Shown in pieces: positions 56,750 through 64,000 of a stretch of DNA of 64,000 bases (position 1 is its first letter; each line of letters begins with the position of its first letter). The position numbers and the translations under genes were made by a program. Under the pieces are notes generated by a model, which was not told where the DNA came from, ran no database searches, and saw nothing but the letters and a program-made list of their open reading frames with translations. Source of the stretch: Levilactobacillus enshiensis (GTDB taxonomy: Bacteria > Bacillota > Bacilli > Lactobacillales > Lactobacillaceae); contig NZ_SULH01000002.1 of assembly GCF_007115095.1 (NCBI RefSeq), positions 52,808 to 116,807 on the forward strand, written 5' to 3'.

Positions 56750-56918
56750 CTCATCATTAACCCCTAACCCTAAACTTGATTTCTTTTGGGAGATGATCTC
56801 CCCAGTCATCATTATACAAAGTTAGGACGACACAATTTGTCATTGGACCCACCAGGTCATAAAAAATTCAGCTTGTTTTTTGTCAATTACGCTATTAATT
56901 TTCAACCCCAACCTCATT

Positions 56919-56959
56919 AAAAAAGGACTCACCAGTCTTGCATCGCTGGTAAGTCCTTT
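56919..56959 (-). terminator. Terminator of DJ-1/PfpI gene
   Basis: AAAGGACTTACCAG and CTGGTGAGTCCTTT arms, with a T run on the minus strand. Confidence 0.85.
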
Positions 56960-56966
56960 GCGCTGG

Positions 56967-57569
56967 TTACCCTTCAAAATGATAAGTCAGTTCTTCTGCC
57001 GTGTATGGCCGATCGGTCCGGGCTGGTTCCAAGAAACGATCCCCAACCTTGATCCCACAGGCACGGGCTGCGGTAATTGCAAACTCGCGAAAGAACTGGA
57101 AACTCGACGAAATGATCCCGTTATCCGTAACGACTGGCTGACGGACCAAATTCTGCTTCGGAATAAACGGATTTTTCTCATACGTTTCCTCAAAGATTCC
57201 ACCCGTAAACTTCGTAGCGGCTAAGAGTCCCGCCTGCGCTAATAGAATTGGTGAGCTGGACATGGCGGCAATGACTGGCCGCTTGCCCGCGGTGTTAAGC
57301 TGCGCCAAAAAGGCCACGTTTCTGGGGTCACTTAGTGGAACGTGATAGTCATCGATTCCCGGCAGGATCAGCAGATCAGCAGCCAATAAATCAGCCTGGG
57401 TAAAGTCCTGCTGTGCTAAAACGGCTAAGCCATCTTCTCCCCGATAGGCCTGCCGTTCAGCCCCCACCGTGGTCACCGTCCAATCCGCCTCAAAAGCTAG
57501 AATTTCGGTTAAGGCCGCAATTTCAAAGTTACAAAAACCAGGATATAGCATGACTAAGGCTTGTTTCAT
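56967..57569 (-). CDS. DJ-1/PfpI superfamily protein lacking the active-site Cys
   Basis: This 200-residue protein begins MKQALVMLYPGFCNFEIA, with AAAGGAGGCG 6 nt upstream; the earlier ATG lacks a site. It has the DJ-1 fold with the Glu in GFCNFEIAAL (Glu16) and the nucleophile elbow AAMSSSPILLAQAGLL, where Ser104 replaces the Cys of AICAAP. It is thus probably inactive as a typical protease/glyoxalase/chaperone-like enzyme. The family includes ThiJ, chaperones and araC-linked transcription regulators. Confidence 0.8.
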   Translation of the reverse strand: MKQALVMLYPGFCNFEIAALTEILAFEADWTVTTVGAERQAYRGEDGLAVLAQQDFTQADLLAADLLILPGIDDYHVPLSDPRNVAFLAQLNTAGKRPVIAAMSSSPILLAQAGLLAATKFTGGIFEETYEKNPFIPKQNLVRQPVVTDNGIISSSFQFFREFAITAARACGIKVGDRFLEPARTDRPYTAEELTYHFEG

Positions 57570-57813
57570 CGCCGCGCCTCCTTTTGCATCCAATTTTATC
57601 ATCGAATATTAATTTTGTCATCTTTTTTTAATTTTTTTAAAAATTCATCGCCATTCGATTAACCACCGACCAAACGAACTGAAACCAGTCCAATTTTTTG
57701 ATTTCTATCGCCACACCCGGCATAGTCAGCATATTGACAAGTACGGCTTAACCAATTAGCGGCTGATTCATCCCCCAATGAACTGCCTCACTCACTTAAG
57801 GAAGCGCATATTA

Positions 57814-59076
57814 ATGGAAGTCTTCTTTCGTAACCTTCACTACCGAATCTTCATGCTGGCAAATATTGTCAGTGCCATTGGCTCCGCACTCTTTAGTATC
57901 GTCTTCGTCATCTATGCCCGGCATATGCCACACCCCAGTCTGGCAATCAGTGTCGCCTCCGTTGCGGGCAGTTTACCGCTTCTCTTGGACATCCTGATGG
58001 GGTACTTGGCTGACCAAACGACTAATCATTTTCGGCAACAACTCCGAAACCGGATTGTCCAAGGGAGTTTCTACGTTCTGATCAGTCTCCTAATGATCGG
58101 ACAAGCCAATTGGGGCGGCTTTGCTCTGATCTTGGTGCTTAGCATGTCCGTTCAACTCATCTCAAGTTACAATACGTACGGCGCAATCGCTATCATTAAA
58201 GATATCGTTGCACCAGGTGATATCGCCGAGGCAGAAGGCTTTGAGTCCGGAATCAACGCAACAATCTCCATCACTGGTGGCCTCATCGGTGCGGCCCTAC
58301 TCGCCGCCTTTCACTATCACTACAGTCTTTTTGCACTCGTCAATTCCGTGTCATTTTTCCTAGCCTTTGCTTTGCTCTTCCACGTTCGTCAACATTTTGC
58401 CACACTGTCCAGTAGTCACATCAACATCCCCCAGACGGTGGGCCTAGTAGCGCATTTTCAGCGCTTTTTTCAACAGTCCAAGGCCAACTTTGTCCAGCTT
58501 AAGCACGAATCGACCCTCACCCAATATATCGAAGTCTTCATGGCCATCAACCTCGTCGATGCTGGTCAGGGCGTCTTATTAAATCTTTCTTTCGCCCATC
58601 AACCCCAGTTGTTAATTGGTAATTATGGCTATACGGTGGCCTTAGTTGGCATGGTCGAATCAATCGGCGGCATTCTGGGATCACTCCTCCCCGGACGGTT
58701 GACGCGGCACCTCAGTATTTCTAAGGGCATCATCCTCATCTACCTGACATACGGCCTCATGCCCTTAAATATCCTATTTCTAAAAAGTCGTGTCTTCCTG
58801 ATTGGTATCGTCGTCATTTCCGGCGTTCTGCTTGGTATCCTGAATCCTCAGGTCCAAGGCAAAATGATCAATGACTTACCCAAACAATCCATTGGTTCGC
58901 TCATTAGTGCGTTCTACACCGTGGTCCAACTGACGGTCCCCTTAGGCGCGTTGATTTTTGCCACCTTAGCTAACGTGCTTTCCTTAAAATTTTCTTGGAT
59001 CTACCTGCTACTCTTTGATGTCATTTCCTTCTTAACTTGGCTGGCCCAGCGCCGCCATCAGCGGCCCACAGCTTGA
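57814..59076 (+). CDS. MFS transporter
   Basis: This 420-residue protein starts MEVFFRNLHYRIFMLANIVS (57814, AAGGAAG upstream); an earlier ATG lacks a site. It has 12 hydrophobic segments. It resembles macrolide-type efflux permeases (SALFSIVFVIYARHMPH, GDIAEAEGFESGINA). Substrate unknown. The gene is alone, with the rplS cluster convergent. Confidence 0.85.
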   Translation: MEVFFRNLHYRIFMLANIVSAIGSALFSIVFVIYARHMPHPSLAISVASVAGSLPLLLDILMGYLADQTTNHFRQQLRNRIVQGSFYVLISLLMIGQANWGGFALILVLSMSVQLISSYNTYGAIAIIKDIVAPGDIAEAEGFESGINATISITGGLIGAALLAAFHYHYSLFALVNSVSFFLAFALLFHVRQHFATLSSSHINIPQTVGLVAHFQRFFQQSKANFVQLKHESTLTQYIEVFMAINLVDAGQGVLLNLSFAHQPQLLIGNYGYTVALVGMVESIGGILGSLLPGRLTRHLSISKGIILIYLTYGLMPLNILFLKSRVFLIGIVVISGVLLGILNPQVQGKMINDLPKQSIGSLISAFYTVVQLTVPLGALIFATLANVLSLKFSWIYLLLFDVISFLTWLAQRRHQRPTA

Positions 59077-59102
59077 ATCGACTGGCTTAAAAAACACCAA
59101 AT

Positions 59103-59133
59103 AAAAAAGCCGACCACCGAAGTGACCGACCTT
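59103..59133 (-). terminator. Terminator of rplS
   Basis: GTCGGTCAC, loop TTCG, GTGGTCGGC pair with G-U pairs, followed by TTTTTT on the minus strand. Confidence 0.8.
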
Positions 59134-59144
59134 TCTGAATGTGA

Positions 59145-59501
59145 CTAGTTGCGACGGCGTTCTGGGATCCGCGCTGCCTTACCGTTAAGTTCACGGAGGT
59201 AGTAGAGCTTAGCACGACGTACACGACCTTGACGAATAACGTCAATCTTAGCAACACGTGGGGAGTGTAATGGGAAGATCCGTTCCACACCGACACCGTT
59301 ACTGATCTTACGTACCGTGTAAGTTGCTTGGATGCCAGCACCCTTACGCTTGATTACGACACCTTCGAACAATTGGATACGTTCGCGGGTACCTTCGACG
59401 ATCCGGGCGTGAACCCGAACAGTGTCTCCGGCACGGAAGTCTGGAACATCGTCCCGTAATTGTTCTTGGTTGATCTTAGCAATTAAATTGTTTTGGCGCA
59501 T
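59145..59501 (-). CDS. rplS: Ribosomal protein bL19
   Basis: The 118-residue protein begins [18 protein letters not shown], with ATG at 59501 and AAAGGA 11 nt before it. The bL19 motifs [30 protein letters not shown] and [18 protein letters not shown] are complete. It is last in the trmD cluster and has its own terminator. Confidence 0.98.
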   Translation of the reverse strand: MRQNNLIAKINQEQLRDDVPDFRAGDTVRVHARIVEGTRERIQLFEGVVIKRKGAGIQATYTVRKISNGVGVERIFPLHSPRVAKIDVIRQGRVRRAKLYYLRELNGKAARIPERRRN

Positions 59502-59613
59502 AATATATTCTATCCTTTCGCCAACATTCATTCTCAGTTTCGACAGCGGAATATTGTTTTTATGGCTAAACAGCCAAAAGTAAGTGTATCATATCTCGAA
59601 ATGCCTGTAAAGG

Positions 59614-60393
59614 TTATTTTCTTGACTCCTGTTCAGCAGCCTGGCGTTCCTCCTCTTCGATGCGAACATCGGCCAAGAGGTGCTTCTGCTGCTGCGTTAA
59701 CTTTTTGTGATCAATCAGGTCTGGTCGCCGTTGATAGGTCCGCCGCAGGGCTTCCTTTTCACGCCATTCATCGATTTTTCCATGATTGCCGCTAATCAAG
59801 ACATCCGGTACCTTCATCCCCCGGAACTCTGCTGGTCGCGTATATTGTGGGTATTCCAAGAGTCCCGATGAGAATGAGTCGCCGGGTGCTGACTCTGAGT
59901 TGCCCAATACCCCAGGCAACAGCCGAACCGTGGCGTCGATCATGACCATTGAGGCTAACTCGCCACCCGTCAGGACAAAGTCCCCTAAGGACACCTCATC
60001 GGTCACCAACGTCCGAATACGCTCATCGTAGCCCTCGTAGTGGCCGCACAGGAAAGTTAAATGTTCCTCATGGGCGAATTCTTCAGCCACGTGTTGGTCA
60101 AAGGTCACGCCAGCAGGGTCGAGTAAGATTACACGTCCCTTAGGCAACCCTTCTGCCGCCGCTTGTTCTTCGGTCGCCTTCAAGGCATCGAAGATCGGTT
60201 GGGGCTGCAGGAGCATTCCCGCGCCACCACCAAAGGGATAGTCATCGACGTTCCCATGCTTATTGGTCGAATAATCCCGAAAATTCGTCACGGGCATGGT
60301 CAAATGACCATTTTCAATCGCCTTACCCACGATGGAATCGTGCATGGGGCCGGAGAACATATCGGGAAATAAACTTAACACATCGATGCGCAT
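59614..60393 (-). CDS. trmD: tRNA (guanine-N1)-methyltransferase
   Basis: This 259-residue SPOUT enzyme methylates G37 of tRNA at N1 with SAM. Seen: [43 protein letters not shown], the trefoil-knot [14 protein letters not shown] and [15 protein letters not shown]. It overlaps rimM by one base (TAATG), so translation is coupled. Length is normal. Confidence 0.97.
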   Translation of the reverse strand: MRIDVLSLFPDMFSGPMHDSIVGKAIENGHLTMPVTNFRDYSTNKHGNVDDYPFGGGAGMLLQPQPIFDALKATEEQAAAEGLPKGRVILLDPAGVTFDQHVAEEFAHEEHLTFLCGHYEGYDERIRTLVTDEVSLGDFVLTGGELASMVMIDATVRLLPGVLGNSESAPGDSFSSGLLEYPQYTRPAEFRGMKVPDVLISGNHGKIDEWREKEALRRTYQRRPDLIDHKKLTQQQKHLLADVRIEEEERQAAEQESRK

Positions 60394-60911
60394 TACTCGA
60401 GTCCCTCCATTAATTCTACCGTGACTTGACCGGCATCCAAGTCGACCTTCTTGACCACATCGTCAATCTTTGGCAACAGTAAGTCGTCCTTACCTGGCCG
60501 GTCAACGACCCACACATCATTAGCGCCGGGGGACAAGATTTCCTTGATCTCACCCAACTCTTCGCCCTCTTCAGTGACGACCTGCAACCCCACGATTTGG
60601 TGATAGTAGTATTCACCGGGTTGTAAGTCCCCGGTCTCCAATTCGTTGTCGGTCACCTTTAACGTACTCTGCTTGTAAAGTTCGACGTCATTGATCGATG
60701 GTTTGCCTTCAAAGCCCAGCAGATAAAAGTTCTTGTGTTTCCGCATTGTCGCTACCGTTAGCGTCACCGGTGTCGTCTGGCCCTTTTGAAAGGCGTAGAG
60801 CGTTGAGCCGACCGCAAATCGACTTTCAGGAAAGTCGGTGGTCGCGATGACCCGGACTTCACCTTTGATCCCGTGCGTGTTGACGATAGTTCCTACCGTA
60901 TAATATGCCAT
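60393..60911 (-). CDS. rimM: Ribosome maturation factor RimM
   Basis: This 172-residue protein has an N-terminal RimM barrel ([20 protein letters not shown]), then a PRC barrel domain ([20 protein letters not shown] and NDVWVV). RimM helps 16S rRNA processing and 30S maturation with protein S19. It is translationally coupled to trmD. Start ATG at 60911 follows AGGAGGCATGTAAC. Confidence 0.95.
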   Translation of the reverse strand: MAYYTVGTIVNTHGIKGEVRVIATTDFPESRFAVGSTLYAFQKGQTTPVTLTVATMRKHKNFYLLGFEGKPSINDVELYKQSTLKVTDNELETGDLQPGEYYYHQIVGLQVVTEEGEELGEIKEILSPGANDVWVVDRPGKDDLLLPKIDDVVKKVDLDAGQVTVELMEGLE

Positions 60912-61080
60912 GTTACATGCCTCCTTATTTAATGTTTCATTTATGATGACGCTTAGCGCCGGTCTGAAATTTAGGCCACTCGGTCGTCACTTCCACCTTA
61001 CCGACCACCAGCTTGTGGCCCGAAACTGGGGTGACTACCGAGCGACCAGTCGACCATTTATAATTTTATTTTTAGGAACA

Positions 61081-61115
61081 AAAAAACTCGAGGAAACGTT
61101 GCCGCCTCACTCGAG
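61081..61115 (-). terminator. Terminator or attenuator after khpA
   Basis: CTCGAG arms (61087-61092 and 61110-61115), each self-palindromic, with an inner GAGG/CCTC stem and a T run on the minus strand. It overlaps the khpA stop, so may limit read-through into rimM-trmD-rplS. Confidence 0.6.
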
Positions 61116-61367
61116 AGTCTTTGTTGGGCGGTCATCGATGATGAGACGCACCCGCTTATTGCCTTGAACGCGAACGCTGTAGACAATCGTTCGGATTGCC
61201 TGCGCCACGCGGCCTTGTTTGCCGATGACCCGGCCGACATCGTCCGGGTGAACGGCTAACCGATATTCGTAAAAGCGTTCCGTTTCGACTGGTGTCACCA
61301 CTAGGGATTCGGGATGTTCAACGAGTGGGCTAACAATTGCTAGAATTAATGCCTTAAAATCGGTCAT
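61107..61367 (-). CDS. khpA: KH-domain RNA-binding protein KhpA
   Basis: This 86-residue protein has a single KH domain with the GxxG loop in DVGRVIGKQGRVAQAIRTIV. KhpA (YlqC) binds RNA as a partner of KhpB (Jag) and affects cell size and division in streptococci and lactobacilli. It is 9 nt downstream of rpsP; the start ATG at 61367 follows a weak AGTAGTGATTAGCC site. Confidence 0.93.
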   Translation of the reverse strand: MTDFKALILAIVSPLVEHPESLVVTPVETERFYEYRLAVHPDDVGRVIGKQGRVAQAIRTIVYSVRVQGNKRVRLIIDDRPTKTLE

Positions 61368-61376
61368 GGCTAATCA

Positions 61377-61652
61377 CTACTTTTTAGTGTATTTAGCTTC
61401 ATGGTATTGCTTCATGATACCAGCGTTGGAGAGTAAAGTCTTAACCGTATCTGAAGGTTGAGCACCGTTGTTCAACCAGTTCATGATAGATTCTTCCTTC
61501 AACGTGATTGAAGCTGGTTGGGTAACTGGATTGTACGTTCCAACTTGTTCGATGAAACGACCATCACGAGGACTCCGTGAGTCGGCAACCACAATCCGGT
61601 AGAATGGGCGCTTCTTAGAACCCATCCGCTTTAAACGAATCTTAACTGACAT
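61377..61652 (-). CDS. rpsP: Ribosomal protein bS16
   Basis: This 91-residue protein shows [20 protein letters not shown] and [21 protein letters not shown], the diagnostic bS16 sequence. The start ATG follows AGGAGGTGTCTAC. In many Firmicutes ffh and ylxM lie upstream of rpsP; here a VWA/AAA operon does. Confidence 0.98.
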   Translation of the reverse strand: MSVKIRLKRMGSKKRPFYRIVVADSRSPRDGRFIEQVGTYNPVTQPASITLKEESIMNWLNNGAQPSDTVKTLLSNAGIMKQYHEAKYTKK

Positions 61653-61739
61653 GTAGACACCTCCTGTATTTCTTTCAACGTGTAATAATATACCAGTTTC
61701 TGGATATGATGTAAAGGGTTTTTTCTTTACACCCTCAAA

Positions 61740-62030
61740 TTAATCAAAATCTTTGCGTAACCAGGCCAAATCGTCGGTCGTTAGCGATGCTCGGTTCGCG
61801 ACGATCCACCGCTGAACCATCGCGTAATCAGTAAAATCTGGTCCTCGCTGAACACCAGCTGCTTGTAGATCACGCGCAAATTTCAGGTCGGCAATCGTCA
61901 TTGGCGCTTGAAACAACGGGTTTTCTTCGGCCCGTGCGGCCCACTCGTCATTTAAAATGGCGCGGGCATTGCGATATGCCGGCGTTTGTTGTAGTAAATC
62001 GCGTAACTCAGTTGCTGTTAGATCACTCAT
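61740..62030 (-). CDS. Hypothetical small protein of AAA/VWA operon, 96 residues
   Basis: The protein starts MSDLTATELRDLLQQTPAYR at 62030, whose ATGA overlaps the VWA gene stop; GGAGGCAATC precedes it. A longer frame reaching 62135 is a shadow of the VWA gene. It is Ala- and Asp-rich, with no membrane segment and no recognised domain; the C-terminus reads TTDDLAWLRKDFD. Translational coupling with the VWA gene suggests a partner protein. Confidence 0.65.
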   Translation of the reverse strand: MSDLTATELRDLLQQTPAYRNARAILNDEWAARAEENPLFQAPMTIADLKFARDLQAAGVQRGPDFTDYAMVQRWIVANRASLTTDDLAWLRKDFD

Positions 62031-63340
62031 GATTGCCTCCTTAGTGCCTGCCACTGTGGGTCGCTCGTCAAGCTGACCACGGTCCCAGGGGCGCGTACGA
62101 CCGAAAACTGATCGCTTGGACTGGTCAAGAGCCACAAGACCGTCACCGGCAGTGTTGGCCGGAGCTGTTGTTCACCGTATCCATCTGTCAAGATGACCAC
62201 TAGTTGATTGGTGCTCCCGGCAAGTAACCGCGGCAAGGCATCAAATACCGCCTGAAATCGCGTGCCACCGCCACCGGTCCGTTGAAGGGCCTGTGGTCGC
62301 CGCTCCAAGGTGAACGCCCGTGTTGGGTCAACGACCGTATCAAAGGGATAGACGGTCACCTGTGCCGGATAAACGGCCAATAGCGAGGCCATTTGTCCCA
62401 GGAGGTAGCTGATCTCGCGATTGCCCATCGACCCAGACTCATCGACAAAGACGGCAATTTTACGCCAGGTCTGCACAATTTCCCCGGGGAGGTCCATGCG
62501 CGTGGGTTGGCGGCGGTTAAAACGGCCGTACGCGGGTTGGCGGCCGGCCGGCACCTGCCCCAACCCCCGTTTCAGTAAGGCTCGCCAATCCAGTGGCCGT
62601 TCCGCCACCACGGGGGTGAGTGCCGCCTGAATGCGACCAGGTAAGGTCCCCCGTTGTTTGGCCGAGATTGCCTGACTAGCCGTCATAAAGAGCTGCGCCC
62701 GCCATTGTTCACGCGTCTCAGCCGCGGCATCGTCCGCCCCCTGCCAGCCGCTGTGACCATCGTGCTGGGGAACTTGGGGTAACGCCTGGGGACCGCCCGT
62801 TGCTAATCGCTGCTGGGTCACCTTTTTTTGTGCTTGCCAGTGACGAAGCTGTTGCAAATAAACCGCGGAATCCTGCTGCGGCAAAACTGGTTCTTCTAGC
62901 ATCTCTGCTAATCTTTGACTGGTAATTGCAGCGGCCGGTAAATCGATCAGATAATCATTGACGGCCGCATCGGTGGCCCACCGAACCAAGCCAGCCTGTG
63001 CGGGGGTCTGTACCGCGGTAGCGTAGCGTTGTGGATGACGCCACAGCAGGTGTAGTACCGTGTGCCGCAACATCGCCAACCACTGGGAACCGGTCCAACT
63101 GGTTTGCTGCAAGGCGCTGGGGCTCAGCTGTAATTGCCACGCTTGTGATGTTGGACTCAGGCTGAGTGGTGCAGACCCCATTTGGATGGTCACGGCCAAT
63201 TGACTCAGCACGTGACCGTAGAACGGGTCTTGCTGTAGCAGGTACAACACAGCATCGCGATACGCCACCTGAGCTAATCGATCACGATCGATTGCCGTGG
63301 CTTGGCGTAACCGTTGTAAGTCCTGTGTTAAGCTCACCAT
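62027..63340 (-). CDS. VWA-domain protein, DUF2201-like with degenerate zinc motif
   Basis: This 437-residue protein has an N-terminal putative metallopeptidase domain (about residues 60-180) in which HExxH has become HTVLH (His93-Thr94-Val-Leu-His97, then RH102), so the catalytic Glu is lost. The third element WATDAAVNDYLI is kept. A C-terminal VWA domain (about 294-437) has the MIDAS motif DESGSMG (Asp300, Ser302, Ser304), GGGTRFQAV and VVILTDGYG. It overlaps the partner genes at both ends. MoxR/VWA pairs act as chaperones for complex assembly; function here is unknown. Confidence 0.8.
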   Translation of the reverse strand: MVSLTQDLQRLRQATAIDRDRLAQVAYRDAVLYLLQQDPFYGHVLSQLAVTIQMGSAPLSLSPTSQAWQLQLSPSALQQTSWTGSQWLAMLRHTVLHLLWRHPQRYATAVQTPAQAGLVRWATDAAVNDYLIDLPAAAITSQRLAEMLEEPVLPQQDSAVYLQQLRHWQAQKKVTQQRLATGGPQALPQVPQHDGHSGWQGADDAAAETREQWRAQLFMTASQAISAKQRGTLPGRIQAALTPVVAERPLDWRALLKRGLGQVPAGRQPAYGRFNRRQPTRMDLPGEIVQTWRKIAVFVDESGSMGNREISYLLGQMASLLAVYPAQVTVYPFDTVVDPTRAFTLERRPQALQRTGGGGTRFQAVFDALPRLLAGSTNQLVVILTDGYGEQQLRPTLPVTVLWLLTSPSDQFSVVRAPGTVVSLTSDPQWQALRRQS

Positions 63341-63343
63341 CGC

Positions 63344-64000
63344 CTACACCTCGATTTCACTACTCCGCAACCCGATTGTCGTGAGCAACCGATAAAGTTG
63401 CTGGACGCCGGGTTGTTGGTCCTTGACGGCTGCTAAATTTTCCAGAAGTTGCTGTTGCCCGGCCATCTGCTGGGCGATGGCAAACTGACCATCCGGCGCA
63501 CAGCTCGTGAGCAGTTCACTGAAGCGTTGAGCATTGCCGCCAACCATTAAAGGCCACGTCTGTCCCGCGTCGAGGCAGTTTAGGAGGATTCGTTGCTGCT
63601 GAGCGGGCGCGAGCTGCTGAAAGACGCTCACTGCATCTTCGGCACTAAAGGCCTGGTCTACGGTCAATCCCGGACGCTGCGCGATTAGAAAACCAGCAAA
63701 GGCCGTCCCCACCGTCATGCCTAAATTACCTTGCATAATGGCCGTGACGACCGCCGTTTGACTAAAGAGGTGTTGGACCTCAAGCTCGCGAATCGCACGG
63801 GAGACACGCTCCCAGGCCCGCGGTGTGGGCTGCAAGTCATCGTCCGTAGCGTTGGCCGTGGCGACCACGTGAAGGTCAGCCGGGTTGTCCGTCAGATACT
63901 GCGTCACCAACGGATCGATTCGCGGTCTATCGTTAACCCGCGTCGTCGCCCATTCTAGCCAGGTCGCTGTGTCGGCCCGTAAAATCAGCCGGGTCGTCCG
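63344..64000 (-). CDS. MoxR-type AAA+ ATPase (N-terminal part outside window)
   Basis: The frame runs in from the right edge and ends at 63344, giving about 217 residues of the C-terminal part. It contains the sensor-1-like LHVVATANATDDDLQPTPRAWERVS and a helical lid region, matching the end of the MoxR/dynein-like AAA+ ATPases; Walker A and B would lie beyond 64,000. It ends 3 nt before the VWA gene start, with a shared GAGGTG site, so the two are an operon. Function is inferred to be a remodelling ATPase with a VWA adaptor. Confidence 0.75.
   Translation of the reverse strand, partial: RTTRLILRADTATWLEWATTRVNDRPRIDPLVTQYLTDNPADLHVVATANATDDDLQPTPRAWERVSRAIRELEVQHLFSQTAVVTAIMQGNLGMTVGTAFAGFLIAQRPGLTVDQAFSAEDAVSVFQQLAPAQQQRILLNCLDAGQTWPLMVGGNAQRFSELLTSCAPDGQFAIAQQMAGQQQLLENLAAVKDQQPGVQQLYRLLTTIGLRSSEIEV

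Overview
The window looks like chromosomal DNA of a lactic acid bacterium of the Lactobacillaceae, probably Levilactobacillus (L. brevis relatives). Supporting signs are the GC content near 50%, a class B RNase P RNA, lactobacillar proteins (EbsA-like, C69 dipeptidase, YitT, YjeM-like transporter), a mevalonate operon with type 2 IPP isomerase, and a gene order close to the Bacillus ypsC-gpsB-ypsA-recU-ponA-dnaD-aspB-ypmB-dinG block. The species cannot be fixed from sequence alone. No tRNA, 5S/16S/23S rRNA or complete prophage was seen.

Layout. 1-3,630 is a disturbed region: a tnpB gene running off the left edge, a half-size ABC exporter and a 5'-truncated MFS gene. 3,800-7,490 holds ebsA-fhs, an RNase H-like gene and a FAD oxidoreductase. 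7,490-8,120 is an intergenic region rich in inverted repeats. 8,120-11,120 is a compact HTH regulator / PLDc_N / ABC ATPase / ABC permease operon. 11,450-19,220 carries single genes: nitroreductase, M32 carboxypeptidase, TetR with an operator array next to a CPBP protease, acyltransferase-3 plus Nudix, and an ammonium transporter. 19,620-32,180 is the conserved housekeeping block (HIT, RlmL-like methyltransferase, rnpB, gpsB, ypsA, recU, ponA, dnaD, aspB, ypmB, dinG); asnS and nth, present in the Bacillus version, are missing.

32,850-36,950 is the lower mevalonate pathway (mvk, mvaD, pmk, fni), converting mevalonate to IPP and DMAPP. 37,050-49,600 carries an rRNA methyltransferase, HAD phosphatase, M20 peptidase, ASCH protein, glycerol kinase, tautomerase, YitT, a dipeptidase plus amino-acid permease pair, and a Kup potassium transporter.

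49,600-57,600 is accessory. It has a minimal orphan type I-E CRISPR array without cas genes, a candidate small RNA, two paralogous secreted proteins, a third secreted protein, an MFS exporter, an AAC(3)-like acetyltransferase, a LysR remnant and a cysteine-less DJ-1/PfpI protein. 57,800-61,650 has an MFS gene and the rpsP-khpA-rimM-trmD-rplS translation cluster. The right edge holds a MoxR-type AAA+ ATPase (partial), a VWA protein with a degenerate zinc motif, and a small unknown protein in one operon.

The most notable non-gene signals are the solo CRISPR unit with a compensatory stem change, the promoter-terminator sRNA candidate beside it, a long imperfect inverted repeat at 7,987-8,099, and three 18-bp operator copies in front of tetR.
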